This document shows, piece after piece, positions 8,544 to 16,893 of a stretch of 53,335 nt of DNA. Below the pieces are notes generated by a model, which searched no databases, was not told the origin of the DNA, and worked only from the letters and a program-made list of their open reading frames with translations. Numbering within the stretch: the first letter of the stretch is position 1; each line of letters opens with the position of its first letter. The translations under genes were made by a program, and so were the position numbers. The stretch comes from CAZKXU01 sp964556665 (GTDB lineage Bacteria; Bdellovibrionota_C; UBA2361; CAZKXU01), in contig CAZKXU010000010.1 in assembly GCA_964556665.1 (NCBI GenBank), positions 1 through 53,335 on the forward strand, in the 5' to 3' direction.

Positions 8544-9632
8544 CTATAACCTTGGAATCACAACCTTTAAGGGCTTAGCAAAGCTGATCCTAGCCTCGGC
8601 ACCCCTTGGAAATGGTATCTGTGTAACCGAATCTATATCTACTATGCCGTGATGGCTCATACCTGATCTGATAACTAGTTCAGACCCTCCATCTAGAATG
8701 CCATGAACATCGTCCAGATCTATATCGCCATAAGGCTCACGTACAGCCCATTCCGCATGCTCTGAGGTTTTATTCCATAGCTGCGATCCATGGAAAAGAT
8801 AGCGGGTGCCAGATCTAAACCAGCCACTCGATCCTGCGCCAGTAGCAACGATTAGGCCTGAGCCCTTGATTGGCTTTAAGCCGCCAGCATAAACCATATT
8901 TATGCGTGTAGTATATACTGCGAGCTCCTCCATAATACTAATCTCTGAGAGGGCAGGGCGGTATTCTACTCCATTAACAGTAGCCTTGAGTCGGGCCCAC
9001 TCCTGAATCGTAAATTCACCTTCAGCAAGAGACTGGAGTGTCTTAGGCAGATCCTCTGCATATATCTGTAATATCGCCCCTTGACTGTGTTTGCGGTCTG
9101 AATTCACGCCGATAAAGTATTGGTCCTCAACTGAATGAGCAACATATTTCATTGTATCGTCGCCACCTAATGCAAAGATCAGTTTATATCGTGCAACAGC
9201 TGCAGGAGTTAAATCCTCCCAGTTGATAATATTCTTAGCTGGAAATAATCTTTTGACTAAGCTTTTGGCTTCGCTTTGAGCTCGATCGCTGTCAATAATT
9301 GGCTTTGGATCTACACCTTCACGTTCATAATGTCGTAAAAGATTTTCTGGAGTAAGCCCAAGATCTTTTTGATCTAGCTCCCACTTGCTTGCTTTAATGA
9401 TCACTGCAGCTTCACCGACCGATATTCTTTGCGGCTCTTGTGCGGCTGCTTTACGTGAAACCTCAGTGATGCTTCTCAATCCTTTATTATGCCCATCCGC
9501 TAAGAATTCAAGCATCGTTGTCGCTGCTGATATTCTAGAGGATGACGCAGCTAACTGCGCAGGAGTAAGTTCAGTTGTAGCCTTCACCGCAGCTTTAAGT
9601 CTTTGAATTGGGCTAAGTGGTGTTTGTAGCAT
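8544..9632 (-). CDS. NAD kinase-like protein
   Basis: This 362-aa protein carries the two signatures of the ATP-NAD kinase fold. One is a Gly-Gly-Asp loop, FALGGDDT at residues 153-160 (GGDGT in typical enzymes). The other is ATGAGSSGW at 263-271, matching the TPTGSTAY-type nucleotide loop. IGVNSDRKHSQG near 174-185 corresponds to the usual GINxGxLGF strand. These enzymes make NADP from NAD. About 100-150 N-terminal residues precede the fold, so it is longer than the usual 290-300 aa enzymes. The fourth residue of the GGDGT motif is Asp instead of Gly, so activity is uncertain. It lies between the methyltransferase-Nudix-like gene and a carbonic-anhydrase-like gene, with a palindromic repeat in each flanking gap. 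I assign the family with confidence but withhold the symbol nadK. Confidence 0.78.
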   Translation of the reverse strand: MLQTPLSPIQRLKAAVKATTELTPAQLAASSSRISAATTMLEFLADGHNKGLRSITEVSRKAAAQEPQRISVGEAAVIIKASKWELDQKDLGLTPENLLRHYEREGVDPKPIIDSDRAQSEAKSLVKRLFPAKNIINWEDLTPAAVARYKLIFALGGDDTMKYVAHSVEDQYFIGVNSDRKHSQGAILQIYAEDLPKTLQSLAEGEFTIQEWARLKATVNGVEYRPALSEISIMEELAVYTTRINMVYAGGLKPIKGSGLIVATGAGSSGWFRSGTRYLFHGSQLWNKTSEHAEWAVREPYGDIDLDDVHGILDGGSELVIRSGMSHHGIVDIDSVTQIPFPRGAEARISFAKPLKVVIPRL

Positions 9633-9655
9633 ATTAGTGATTGGCTATTTAAATT

Positions 9656-9740
9656 TTGTTGGGAACGCGGAGCTCCAGCTCCGCTTTGTACAGGCACTCA
9701 TTCCGTATTTTGCGGAGCTGGAGCTCTGCGTTCCCAACAA
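9656..9740. repeat. Nested palindromic repeat, copy 3 (GAGCTC arms)
   Basis: The outer ends TTGTTGGGAA and TTCCCAACAA are exact inverted repeats. Both inner arms are of the GCGGAGCT-type hairpin. It fills the gap between the NAD kinase-like and carbonic-anhydrase-like genes. Confidence 0.9.
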
Positions 9741-9747
9741 ATAATCT

Positions 9748-10473
9748 TTAAGCAGCCTGTAAAAGTTCATTCTCCCAGAGATGAAATACCTTTTTATCTC
9801 CAGCTACCAGCTTCAACGTGGCATCAGTTTGCAGTTTAAGAAAAGATCTAAAGTAATGCTCTTCGAATCCCTCTATTTTCTTCATCAGCTTATTTGACAA
9901 CCACTCTACAAATTCATCGTCACGATCGCGATCGATGACAAAAAATGATCTATTGTCCGTTTGGCTGCTATTCTTAAGCGTTACTCCGCTGCTGTGCAGT
10001 ATAAGGACAGCAGCTTCATCATGTTTACCTTCTAATATCTCCATGTGCATGTTACGCCTCGTTTTTAACTGCTCTCTTGCATAACAAACTAAATTACTTG
10101 TTTGCTCTGCAGTTACGCCGTAACATTCTGCACTACTAGGGTCCATTGCTTTTGCGATGTGAGCGCATCCGATATGAGCATGAGAGTCATGCCAGACTCC
10201 TTCATCGGCTGTATCAGAGTGAAAATAAAACCCGCCACGTTCAGATACAGCCTCATAGATTAGGTCAAAGGCCTCTTTCTCAGATATATTCCAACCAAGT
10301 GCATTGCTATAGGCAATTAGTCCAAGCACATATCCCATATCACCGCCTGGTCTAGCCAGCATAGCGTTGTCGTGGTATCTGCCATCTATACACCGACGCC
10401 CCTCTCTGCTTGGCGCGACTAATTCATTAGCAAGGTCTACTAGGTTTACTCTCTGTTCAGTGGCCATATGCAT
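9748..10473 (-). CDS. Beta-carbonic-anhydrase-like protein of unknown substrate
   Basis: This 241-aa protein has the two zinc-site motifs of beta-carbonic anhydrases in the right order: C-x-D-x-R as CIDGR at residues 28-32, followed by ARPGGD (compare RNAGN), and H-x2-C as HIGC at 100-103. The spacing between motifs (about 72 residues) is longer than the roughly 56 in E. coli Can, and HSDTADE and HDSHAH add further His and Asp residues, so the substrate may not be CO2. The last 100 residues are not recognised. Two starts are possible, the ATG at 10473 and one two codons later. A GGAGGG ribosome-binding site precedes both. It sits between NAD kinase-like and NAD synthase genes, and two motifs shared with other NAD-cluster genes lie upstream. 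Confidence 0.5.
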   Translation of the reverse strand: MHMATEQRVNLVDLANELVAPSREGRRCIDGRYHDNAMLARPGGDMGYVLGLIAYSNALGWNISEKEAFDLIYEAVSERGGFYFHSDTADEGVWHDSHAHIGCAHIAKAMDPSSAECYGVTAEQTSNLVCYAREQLKTRRNMHMEILEGKHDEAAVLILHSSGVTLKNSSQTDNRSFFVIDRDRDDEFVEWLSNKLMKKIEGFEEHYFRSFLKLQTDATLKLVAGDKKVFHLWENELLQAA

Positions 10474-10502
10474 ATTCCCTCCAAAGATTGTTTATAGAGG
10501 TA

Positions 10503-10516
10503 ATATTGCGAATAAT
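10503..10516. promoter_or_regulatory. Candidate operator, ATATTGC type
   Basis: ATATTGCGAATAAT lies 30 bp upstream of the carbonic-anhydrase-like start. It differs at one of 14 positions from ATATTGCTAATAAT at 12586-12599, upstream of nadE. A third relative lies upstream of the double-MarR gene (19996-20009, reverse strand). The shared position argues for a common regulator; binding is inferred. Confidence 0.35.
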
Positions 10517-10565
10517 GAGTGTAATATTGAAACGATTATGAATATTAACAGAATATTAGGTAGTC

Positions 10566-10581
10566 AATGGTAATATCTATA
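10566..10581. promoter_or_regulatory. Candidate operator, 16-mer shared with pncA upstream region
   Basis: AATGGTAATATCTATA lies 93-108 bp before the carbonic-anhydrase-like start. A 15/16 match (AATGTTAATATCTATA) lies at a similar distance before pncA, at 24570-24585, in the same orientation relative to the gene. A shorter relative flanks the double-Lrp gene start. It may be an activator or repressor site; the regulator is unproven. Confidence 0.4.
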
Positions 10582-10601
10582 CTGAAAGCATGGATTTCGA
10601 G

Positions 10602-10679
10602 TACTGGGACTGCGGGCTTCCAGCCCGCAACGGATTACTTGCAAGTTCGTATGCGGGCTGGAAGCCCGCGGTCCCAGTA
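10602..10679. repeat. Nested palindromic repeat, copy 4
   Basis: Both arms are of the CTTCCAG type, and the outer TACTGGGAC / GTCCCAGTA ends form an exact inverted repeat. It lies between the end of nadE and the upstream region of the carbonic-anhydrase-like gene. Confidence 0.9.
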
Positions 10680-10684
10680 GGAAG

Positions 10685-12499
10685 CTACGCAGTTAACTTC
10701 TCTAGCGGCCTTCCAGTATATTTATTAATAATAGGTTCACGATTATCAAAGCCGAAGCAGTTGTCACTTATCGCGGGTATTGGTGCGCCTTGAAGCCGTT
10801 TGTGTACTGACATTCTCAAATTTGCAAAACGGCGATACACTAGATCGGAGAATCTTCCTAGATCAAATTTATCGTATACAGTTTTCCCTTCGCTATCAGG
10901 TGACCATTCATCAGTATCAAAAGCTTTATTTTTATACATTTCTATGACCTGGCGAGGGCTACGACGACGATCAGATAGTTCATCTACTAATGGTGCTTCT
11001 ACTGTATAATCAAACGGGTCGTACTGTCCCTCTGCTAGCTCTGCCGAGGGTCTAATCTTAAAAGTTCGCTCAGGTATTACCTCCTTGCCAAACCATCGAT
11101 TTGCGTAATGTGATAAGCGATAAATCCAGACCTTATTAAGATCGCCGATTAGAGAGAGCCCGCCGGACATATCCCCATAAAGTGTGCAGTAGCCAAGCGC
11201 GATCTCTGTCTCATTGCCGCATGATATAAGCAGTCGGTTTTCATCATTAGATTCCGCCATCATTAGCATGCCTCTGATACGCGCCTGCATATTCTCTTTT
11301 GTTACTCCCTTTGTAATCTTGTGAGCAAAGCTTTCAAATGTTGTAACCATATCATTAAATATGAGTTGTATCGGCATAGTTTTCATCTCTACGCCTAAAT
11401 TTGCACAGAGCTCAGCTGCGATAGCCTTGGTTGTCTCTGTATTATAAACAGTTGGCAAATTATACGCGATCACATTCTCGGCACCTATTGCAGCTACACA
11501 AATTGCTAGTGCTAAGGCGGAGTCGATACCTCCTGAAACCGGTACGACTACTTTGGTAAAGCCGCACTTTTTCATGTAATCTTTAAGTGAGAGGACAAGA
11601 GCATTCCAGTACTCATCCTCTTTAAGAAAGGGTGAAGGGGTAATAAGTTCGCTTAGTGTTGAGTAGTTAACAAGATCAACAGTTTTAAGTTCCTCTTTAA
11701 ACCTTGCCGCAGCTGCTATGATACGACCATTTTCATCATACACTACACTGCCGCCATCAAATGGAATAATATTCTTTCCATTATCAGCAACACCGACTGT
11801 ATTTAAATACACAAACGGTTTTCCAGTCTCTGCTATTGCCTTCTGGATCAGCCTGGATCGTTCCTTCCCTTTATTCAATCCAAACGGTGAAGCGTTGATT
11901 GATATTAGGATGTCAGCACCTTGTATTGCTAAATCATGAACCGGCTTTCTTTTATAGTGTTCGTCCCACAGATCTTCACAGATTAAAACCCCAAGCTTAA
12001 CGGATTGACCATCAACTTCTACTATAATTGGCTTACTTTGCTCTCCTTCGCTGTAGTATCTTTTGTCATCGAAATAACGATAATTTGGCAGGTTTTGCTT
12101 ATGGACTATCCCCTTTATCTCTCCGTTATTTAAGACCGCTGCCGCATTATATTTAGTAAATGCTCCGTTTTCATTTATTTTTGAAAAATTATAGTCAATA
12201 AATCCTATAACTACGGCGATTCCAACAGACTCTTTTGCAATTCTCTCAAGAAGAGTGCGGTTATCTCGAACAAAGTCTTCATACTCGATAGTGTCACCAA
12301 GACAGTAACCTGAGATCGCAGTTTCAGGTAATACAATTATTTTATCTCCTTGGCGCTTTGCCTCTCGTATAAATTCAATGATCTTTTCAGTATTTCCGAC
12401 TAAATCGCCTGTAGTAGGGTTAGTTTGTCCCAAGGCTATTTTGCCGATAAGTTTTCTAGTTTGTTGTGCGGTTAGTGTAGCTTCAGTGGTAATGTCCAT
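10685..12499 (-). CDS. nadE: Glutamine-dependent NAD+ synthase
   Basis: This 604-aa two-domain enzyme makes NAD from nicotinic acid adenine dinucleotide, ATP and glutamine. Residues about 18-290 are the nitrilase-type glutaminase, with its Glu (LPETAISGYC, E59), Lys (HKQNLPNYRYFDDKRYY, near 135) and Cys (LGVLICEDLWDEHY, near 175). Residues about 300-604 are the ATP-pyrophosphatase synthase domain with its SGGIDSA loop near 322. Length and domain order match the eukaryote/actinobacterial-like and many deltaproteobacterial NadE proteins. No ribosome-binding site precedes the ATG. An AT-rich TATAAATT-like box ends only about a dozen bases before it, so a very short leader or a slightly later start is possible. 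It is the first of four same-strand genes. Confidence 0.93.
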   Translation of the reverse strand: MDITTEATLTAQQTRKLIGKIALGQTNPTTGDLVGNTEKIIEFIREAKRQGDKIIVLPETAISGYCLGDTIEYEDFVRDNRTLLERIAKESVGIAVVIGFIDYNFSKINENGAFTKYNAAAVLNNGEIKGIVHKQNLPNYRYFDDKRYYSEGEQSKPIIVEVDGQSVKLGVLICEDLWDEHYKRKPVHDLAIQGADILISINASPFGLNKGKERSRLIQKAIAETGKPFVYLNTVGVADNGKNIIPFDGGSVVYDENGRIIAAAARFKEELKTVDLVNYSTLSELITPSPFLKEDEYWNALVLSLKDYMKKCGFTKVVVPVSGGIDSALALAICVAAIGAENVIAYNLPTVYNTETTKAIAAELCANLGVEMKTMPIQLIFNDMVTTFESFAHKITKGVTKENMQARIRGMLMMAESNDENRLLISCGNETEIALGYCTLYGDMSGGLSLIGDLNKVWIYRLSHYANRWFGKEVIPERTFKIRPSAELAEGQYDPFDYTVEAPLVDELSDRRRSPRQVIEMYKNKAFDTDEWSPDSEGKTVYDKFDLGRFSDLVYRRFANLRMSVHKRLQGAPIPAISDNCFGFDNREPIINKYTGRPLEKLTA

Positions 12500-12501
12500 A
12501 A

Positions 12502-12533
12502 GGGTAATTTAAATTTATAATTAATAATTACCC
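12502..12533. promoter_or_regulatory. Inverted repeat immediately upstream of nadE
   Basis: GGGTAATT at 12502-12509 and AATTACCC at 12526-12533 are exact inverted repeats that begin three bases before the nadE ATG. They could be an operator overlapping the promoter or a hairpin in the leader. The rest of 12534-12764 is AT-rich and contains two CTAAATATAC direct repeats (12560-12569 and about 12622) plus the ATATTGC motif at 12586-12599. I see no other gene there. Confidence 0.35.
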
Positions 12534-12585
12534 TGCCCCTGAAGAGCGTCATAGAAAGTCTAAATATACACATAAACAGTTCAAT

Positions 12586-12599
12586 ATATTGCTAATAAT
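12586..12599. promoter_or_regulatory. Candidate operator, ATATTGC type, between nadE and PP2C genes
   Basis: ATATTGCTAATAAT lies 87 bp upstream of nadE and about 166 bp upstream of the PP2C gene. It matches the site upstream of the carbonic-anhydrase-like gene at 13 of 14 positions. Confidence 0.35.
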
Positions 12600-12764
12600 A
12601 ACAAATAATTCTTTCTACTACTAAATATACGCAATAACCCGGTGCATGGCCTAAAGCCAACAAAATCGTGAATCTGGGTAGAAGGAAACATTTCCACCAA
12701 AGCTTTCTTCTGCATTTCTATGAAGTGCACAAGTGCTAAGGTGGAAAATTACGAAAGGAAACCA

Positions 12765-13661
12765 ATGCCACTGCAAGGGTTTGAACTTGCTCACGGCTCG
12801 GTCGTCGGGCGTCGTCATCTTGGAACCGGGAATAACCTGGTTGGAATGAACAACCAGGATGCTGTTTCTGTTCGTCATGATGATGCACTGATTGCCCTAG
12901 TGGCCGATGGATGTGGATCGTCTCCGCATAGTGAGATTGGTGCTAGAGTTGGTTCGGCACTTCTGAGCGCAGTATTGCTTCAGCAGTGGAGGCTCGTACA
13001 GCAGACTCTGAAGTCCAGTGGTAATGGATCAGATCCGCTGTCGCAGTCGTTTTGGGATCGGGTTGAAGTGAATTCGATCGCAGCCCTTACGACACTAGCG
13101 CAGAGCCAGGCTCTTACGCCGCATGAATTCGGCAAGGTGGTAGTAGAGCAGATGCTCTTCACCACACTTGGTTTCATGCTGACGCAACACGGTCTCTGGA
13201 TTTTCTCGCCTGCAGGAGCTGACGGTGTCTACGCTCTAAACGGCGATGTCACTCAGCTTACTCCGCAGGAGGGGAATGAGCCTATCTATTCGATGTATCG
13301 TACTATCCCTAATCGCTATGCCGATCGGAATGAGCTGTTGCGCATGAAAGTGCACCACTATCTGCCACTTACCGAGGTGCAGTCGGTGCTGGTTGGAAGC
13401 GATGGAGTGGGGGAGCTGATCCGCGCCGAGGGTATGAAGATCCCGGGCAAACAGGAAGTTGTCCCCGCTCTGCGTGCACTTTGGGAAGGGGATCGATTCT
13501 TCGAAGATAGCGCTGCACTGACGCTACTGCTTCGCTCAATCAACAGTGAATCGACCCGTCTGGAGACTCAGCATGGAAAGGCTCGCCTGACACGTGAGCC
13601 TGGACTCCTGATGGATGACACCTCGTTGGTGGTCGTCCGAAGACTTAACGGCACAGCTTAG
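12765..13661 (+). CDS. PP2C-type protein phosphatase (YegK-like)
   Basis: A 298-aa metal-dependent Ser/Thr phosphatase. It has NQDA at residues 30-33, VADGCGSSPHSEIGA at 46-60 (the DGxG motif and the conserved SE-GA run), GSDGVGEL near 205 and MDDTSLVVV near 283, which supplies the last metal-binding Asp. I chose the ATG at 12765 because an AAAGGAA ribosome-binding site precedes it; an earlier in-frame ATG at 12720 has none. The following kinase starts 14 bp after the stop and a vWA gene lies further on, the same trio as YegK-YegI-YegL of E. coli and the TerY-P triads. It should reverse the kinase's phosphorylations. Base composition (30/60 G+C at 13021-13080) already exceeds the neighbouring NAD genes. 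Confidence 0.82.
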   Translation: MPLQGFELAHGSVVGRRHLGTGNNLVGMNNQDAVSVRHDDALIALVADGCGSSPHSEIGARVGSALLSAVLLQQWRLVQQTLKSSGNGSDPLSQSFWDRVEVNSIAALTTLAQSQALTPHEFGKVVVEQMLFTTLGFMLTQHGLWIFSPAGADGVYALNGDVTQLTPQEGNEPIYSMYRTIPNRYADRNELLRMKVHHYLPLTEVQSVLVGSDGVGELIRAEGMKIPGKQEVVPALRALWEGDRFFEDSAALTLLLRSINSESTRLETQHGKARLTREPGLLMDDTSLVVVRRLNGTA

Positions 13662-13674
13662 AGGAGAATCAAAG

Positions 13675-15606
13675 ATGAAGCGTCTTGCGTATCTTGGCGC
13701 TGAAGTCTTTGACCTCTCAGCGCTGCTTGAAATCGGAAGTGGTGGTGAAGCCCTGATCTATCGACTGCCTAAGAGGGATCAGGTGCTTAAGATCTACCGC
13801 TTGCCGGATGATCCGTTTTATAGCGCCAATCCAGCTACTGCAAAGCAAAACATGCTTGGGGCGCGAGCCCGTCTGGGCATCGTTCAGCGCAAGCTGCCAA
13901 GCTTTCCGGCAGATCTGCCGAGTCATGTGGTGAGGCCGCTTGAGCTCTCACGAGACAGTCTGGGCGGCTTGATCAACGGCTACAGTATGCCGTTTATTCG
14001 GGACGCCCAGAACATGATCGAGCTCAGCAAGCGCGACATTCGTACTAGTCGCGGCATCACAGAAAACGATGTGGTCGAGATCTTTCGCGGCCTTCACGAC
14101 ACGGTAAAGTCGACGCACCGCGCACAGGTGGTGATCGGAGACTTTAACAACATGAACGTGATGGTGCGCGGAAAGGAAGCCTTCATCATCGATGCCGACA
14201 GTATGCAGTGGGGAAAGTTCCCGGCGTTCACATTTACGCCGCGCTACGTTGACCCACTGATCTGCAAGGCAAACGAGATGATCATGGCACGCCGGCATTC
14301 TGAACTGACCGACTGGTATGCCTTTGCACTGATGTTCTTTGAGACGCTGCTTTACGTTCATCCGTATCGCGGCGTCTACCGGCCAAAGGATCTGAAGCGC
14401 TTGGTGCCGATGGAGCTTCGACCGCTTCACCGCATCTCGGTGTTTCACCCGGAGGTTGGTTGTCCTAGCCACGCTATCCCGTACCAGTATCTCTCCGACG
14501 AGATGCTGGAGTACTACAGTGCGCTTCTAGAGAAAGACAAGCGGGGTGAATTCCCCGCCAAGCTCCTGGAGCAGCGCTGGACCAAGTGCTTGAAGTGCGG
14601 AGTGGAGCACGCGCGGACTAGCTGTCCTAAGTGTGCACTGCCGGTGTTGCCGGAAAATAAGGTGGCGGTTATTAAGGCACGCGCCTCTGCGGAGCGTGTC
14701 TTCCGTACCGTCAATGGCGTGATTGTCGCGGCGAGCTTGGGGGGTGGAAAGCTCTCCTATCTCTACCACGAGGACCAGGCCTTTAGGCGCGAAAACGGCT
14801 CGGTTGTTATCGAAATGCCGCTAGCGCCTGATCTTAAGTTCCGGCTCAATGCAAAGCGCACGGTGATCTCCAAGGGCCAAGGCTCTAGAAATAAGAGCTT
14901 CATCCTGGAAGATGGCGCTCCTCCCAAGGAGATCCTCACCGAGCAGTACCGTGATGGAGATCCGGTCTACGACTGTAATTCCAAGCACATCTACTGGGTG
15001 TATGGCGGTCAGCTCTACCATGATACGGAGCGCTCGCCATTCTCGATCGGAGAGATCATGCCCAACCAGACCCGCATCTGGGTCGGTGAAGAGTTTGGTC
15101 TGGCCTACTACCGTGTGGATCAGTTCCACCGGGCGCAGATCTTCGATGCAGAGAATGCCGGCCTGATTGCGCTTGACCTGCCTAAGGTTAGCGGGAGGCT
15201 GGTCGATATTGGCTGCTACTTCACCAAGTCGCGGGTCTGGCTCCTGCTGGCAACCGAGTTGCGCGGCAAGATCACGCATCGCGCCTTCCTCTTCCGTAGT
15301 GATGGTACGGCGGTTGCGACCGCTGAAGCCGAAGAGGGGGATGGAAGCTGGCTCGGTGAAACGGTGCATAGTGGTAAGTGCGGTGCGGTTCTGAAGAACA
15401 GTAAGAACCAGGAGCTGCACCTGCTGTTGGCCGCAAGCTCTGATGGCTTAATCGGAGTGATGGATAACGGTGACAAACTGATGCAGAAGCTTGAGTTTCC
15501 TGACACACATGGGTTGGTTGATGCAGCGAGTACTATGCTTTACGACAGCAAGCGCGGCTTGTATGTCGTACGGCGTGGTGAGATCTCGCTGGTCAAGACG
15601 AACTGA
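13675..15606 (+). CDS. Protein kinase with zinc ribbon and C-terminal beta-rich domain (YegI-like)
   Basis: The protein is 643 aa from the ATG at 13675, which has a GAGGAG ribosome-binding site. A longer frame from 13615 would overlap the phosphatase gene. The glycine loop is GSGGEALIY at 21-29, the ATP-binding Lys is K39 (VLKIY), the catalytic loop is GDFNNMN with D156 and N161 (the usual His is replaced), and the metal Asp lies in IIDAD at 171-175. A four-Cys zinc ribbon follows (C305, C308, C317, C320). Residues about 345-643 are rich in beta strands and may form a propeller. Order and size match E. coli YegI and the kinases of TerY-P triads. Targets are unknown; the adjacent vWA protein or hydrolase are candidates. 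Confidence 0.8.
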   Translation: MKRLAYLGAEVFDLSALLEIGSGGEALIYRLPKRDQVLKIYRLPDDPFYSANPATAKQNMLGARARLGIVQRKLPSFPADLPSHVVRPLELSRDSLGGLINGYSMPFIRDAQNMIELSKRDIRTSRGITENDVVEIFRGLHDTVKSTHRAQVVIGDFNNMNVMVRGKEAFIIDADSMQWGKFPAFTFTPRYVDPLICKANEMIMARRHSELTDWYAFALMFFETLLYVHPYRGVYRPKDLKRLVPMELRPLHRISVFHPEVGCPSHAIPYQYLSDEMLEYYSALLEKDKRGEFPAKLLEQRWTKCLKCGVEHARTSCPKCALPVLPENKVAVIKARASAERVFRTVNGVIVAASLGGGKLSYLYHEDQAFRRENGSVVIEMPLAPDLKFRLNAKRTVISKGQGSRNKSFILEDGAPPKEILTEQYRDGDPVYDCNSKHIYWVYGGQLYHDTERSPFSIGEIMPNQTRIWVGEEFGLAYYRVDQFHRAQIFDAENAGLIALDLPKVSGRLVDIGCYFTKSRVWLLLATELRGKITHRAFLFRSDGTAVATAEAEEGDGSWLGETVHSGKCGAVLKNSKNQELHLLLAASSDGLIGVMDNGDKLMQKLEFPDTHGLVDAASTMLYDSKRGLYVVRRGEISLVKTN

Positions 15607-15672
15607 GGATTCGTTCTCACAACATTTGGCTGTAAGTAAAGTTTACAGCCCAACCAAGAAAGGAAGAATGCG

Positions 15673-16722
15673 ATGTCCACCAGGGCTAAGTACGCCTACG
15701 AACTTCCCGTTCCGGAGTTCTTCAAGGAGAGCGAGCGGCTGGCTGGAAAGCCCCGCTTCGTCGACTACATGGAGCTCGCGGCGACGGCGCGTGCTTGGGC
15801 AGCCAAGCACAAGCTCGAACCGCGACGCAATGACAAGTTCCAGATCGCGATGGTCGGAATCGATCCGCAGATCACCTTCACGCAGAAGGGCGCGGAGCTC
15901 GTCGTGCCGAACGCCGTGGATGACACGGTGCGCGCCGCCGAGTTCGCGCTGCGCAACATGCAGGTGATCTCCGACCACATCGTGACACTCGATACGCACT
16001 TCCTCGATCACATCTTCCATCCGATCTTCTGGGTGAACCGCAAGGGGGAGCACCCGGCCCCCTTCACCCAGATCCTGCAGAAGAGCATTCTGCAGGGGGA
16101 GTGGACGGTGAACGAGGAGATGGCCTTCCTGATCCTGGGCGACATGAAGAAGCTCGCCTGGCTGAAGGAGTACATCGTCCACTACACCGGCGAGCTGGAG
16201 AAGAGCGGTAAGCAGCCGCTCACCATCTGGACCTATCACTCGCCTCTGGGCGGCATCGCCCACGCCATGGCGCCGGAGATCGAGGAGGCGGTGAAGTTCC
16301 ACCACTTCGCGCGCTACGGCCGCATGGTCCTGCGCATGAAGGGGCTCGAGCCGCTTTCCGAGATGTACTCGCCCTTCGGACACGAGGTGGTGCGTGCGCA
16401 TGACGGCACGCCGGTCGGCAAGATGAGCGACGCGGTGATCAAGGACCTGCTCGTCTACGACGCCCTGTTCTTCTACGGCGAGGCGCTCACGCACTGCTTC
16501 CGCGCGGCGATCTACGACGTGCTGCGCATGGTGCGTGCGCAGGACGAGAAGCTCGCCAAGCGGATCTACCTGATGGAGGACTGCTCGAGCGGCATCCCTG
16601 GCTTCGAGAAGGACGCCGAGCAGGCGCTCTCCGACTTCCGCGCGGCCGGGATGAACGTGGTGAAGAGCACCACGCCGATCGCCGAGTGGCCGGGCATCGA
16701 TGAGAAGCAGCTCGTCGCCTGA
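15673..16722 (+). CDS. Nicotinamidase/isochorismatase-superfamily hydrolase, enlarged and divergent
   Basis: This 349-aa protein has the cysteine-hydrolase core: nucleophile-assisting Asp D64 (MVGIDPQITF), metal-site D-x-H-x3-H (DTHFLDH, 107-113) and nucleophile Cys C275 (EALTHCFRAAIYD). The catalytic Lys normally found between these (K in KG-PxxDSYSAF of PncA) has no obvious counterpart; the equivalent stretch reads IWTYHSPLGG. It is about 130 residues longer than PncA, with an N-terminal extension and a mid-protein insertion. The metal triad favours a nicotinamide-type substrate over isochorismate, but a non-hydrolytic or altered role is possible. An AAGGAAG ribosome-binding site supports the start. 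It sits inside the kinase/vWA block and has a much higher GC content than pncA at 23771. Confidence 0.7.
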   Translation: MSTRAKYAYELPVPEFFKESERLAGKPRFVDYMELAATARAWAAKHKLEPRRNDKFQIAMVGIDPQITFTQKGAELVVPNAVDDTVRAAEFALRNMQVISDHIVTLDTHFLDHIFHPIFWVNRKGEHPAPFTQILQKSILQGEWTVNEEMAFLILGDMKKLAWLKEYIVHYTGELEKSGKQPLTIWTYHSPLGGIAHAMAPEIEEAVKFHHFARYGRMVLRMKGLEPLSEMYSPFGHEVVRAHDGTPVGKMSDAVIKDLLVYDALFFYGEALTHCFRAAIYDVLRMVRAQDEKLAKRIYLMEDCSSGIPGFEKDAEQALSDFRAAGMNVVKSTTPIAEWPGIDEKQLVA

Positions 16723-16744
16723 GCAGGGGCAGTGCCACTGGACC

Positions 16745-16762
16745 CCGGCGCTTTCGCGCCGG
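16745..16762 (+). terminator. Hairpin after the nicotinamidase-like gene
   Basis: CCGGCGC and GCGCCGG form a perfect 7-bp stem with a four-base loop 22 bp after the stop codon. Only AATATTTC follows, so there is no full T tract. It could be a weak terminator or an RNA-stabilising end before the vWA gene. Confidence 0.45.
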
Positions 16763-16893
16763 AATATTTCAATACTTAGCTATTTGGCAGGGCGCTATTG
16801 AACGGAATGGTTGAAGTGAATCTGCCGCTCTGCTCGGGATTCCCAGCAGAGCGGCTCCCCAACTTGCTACCCATGGAAATGGAGGATCCTGTC

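Noticed and set aside
13948..15420. Long minus-strand frames (for example 13948-14472 and 14821-15420) inside the kinase gene
   Set aside because: GC-rich genes produce long antisense frames; these have no recognisable domains, while the plus strand encodes kinase motifs and a zinc ribbon.
15673..16722. Assignment as isochorismatase of siderophore synthesis (EntB/PhzD)
   Set aside because: The DxH-x3-H metal site is typical of nicotinamidases and absent from isochorismatases, and no siderophore genes are nearby.
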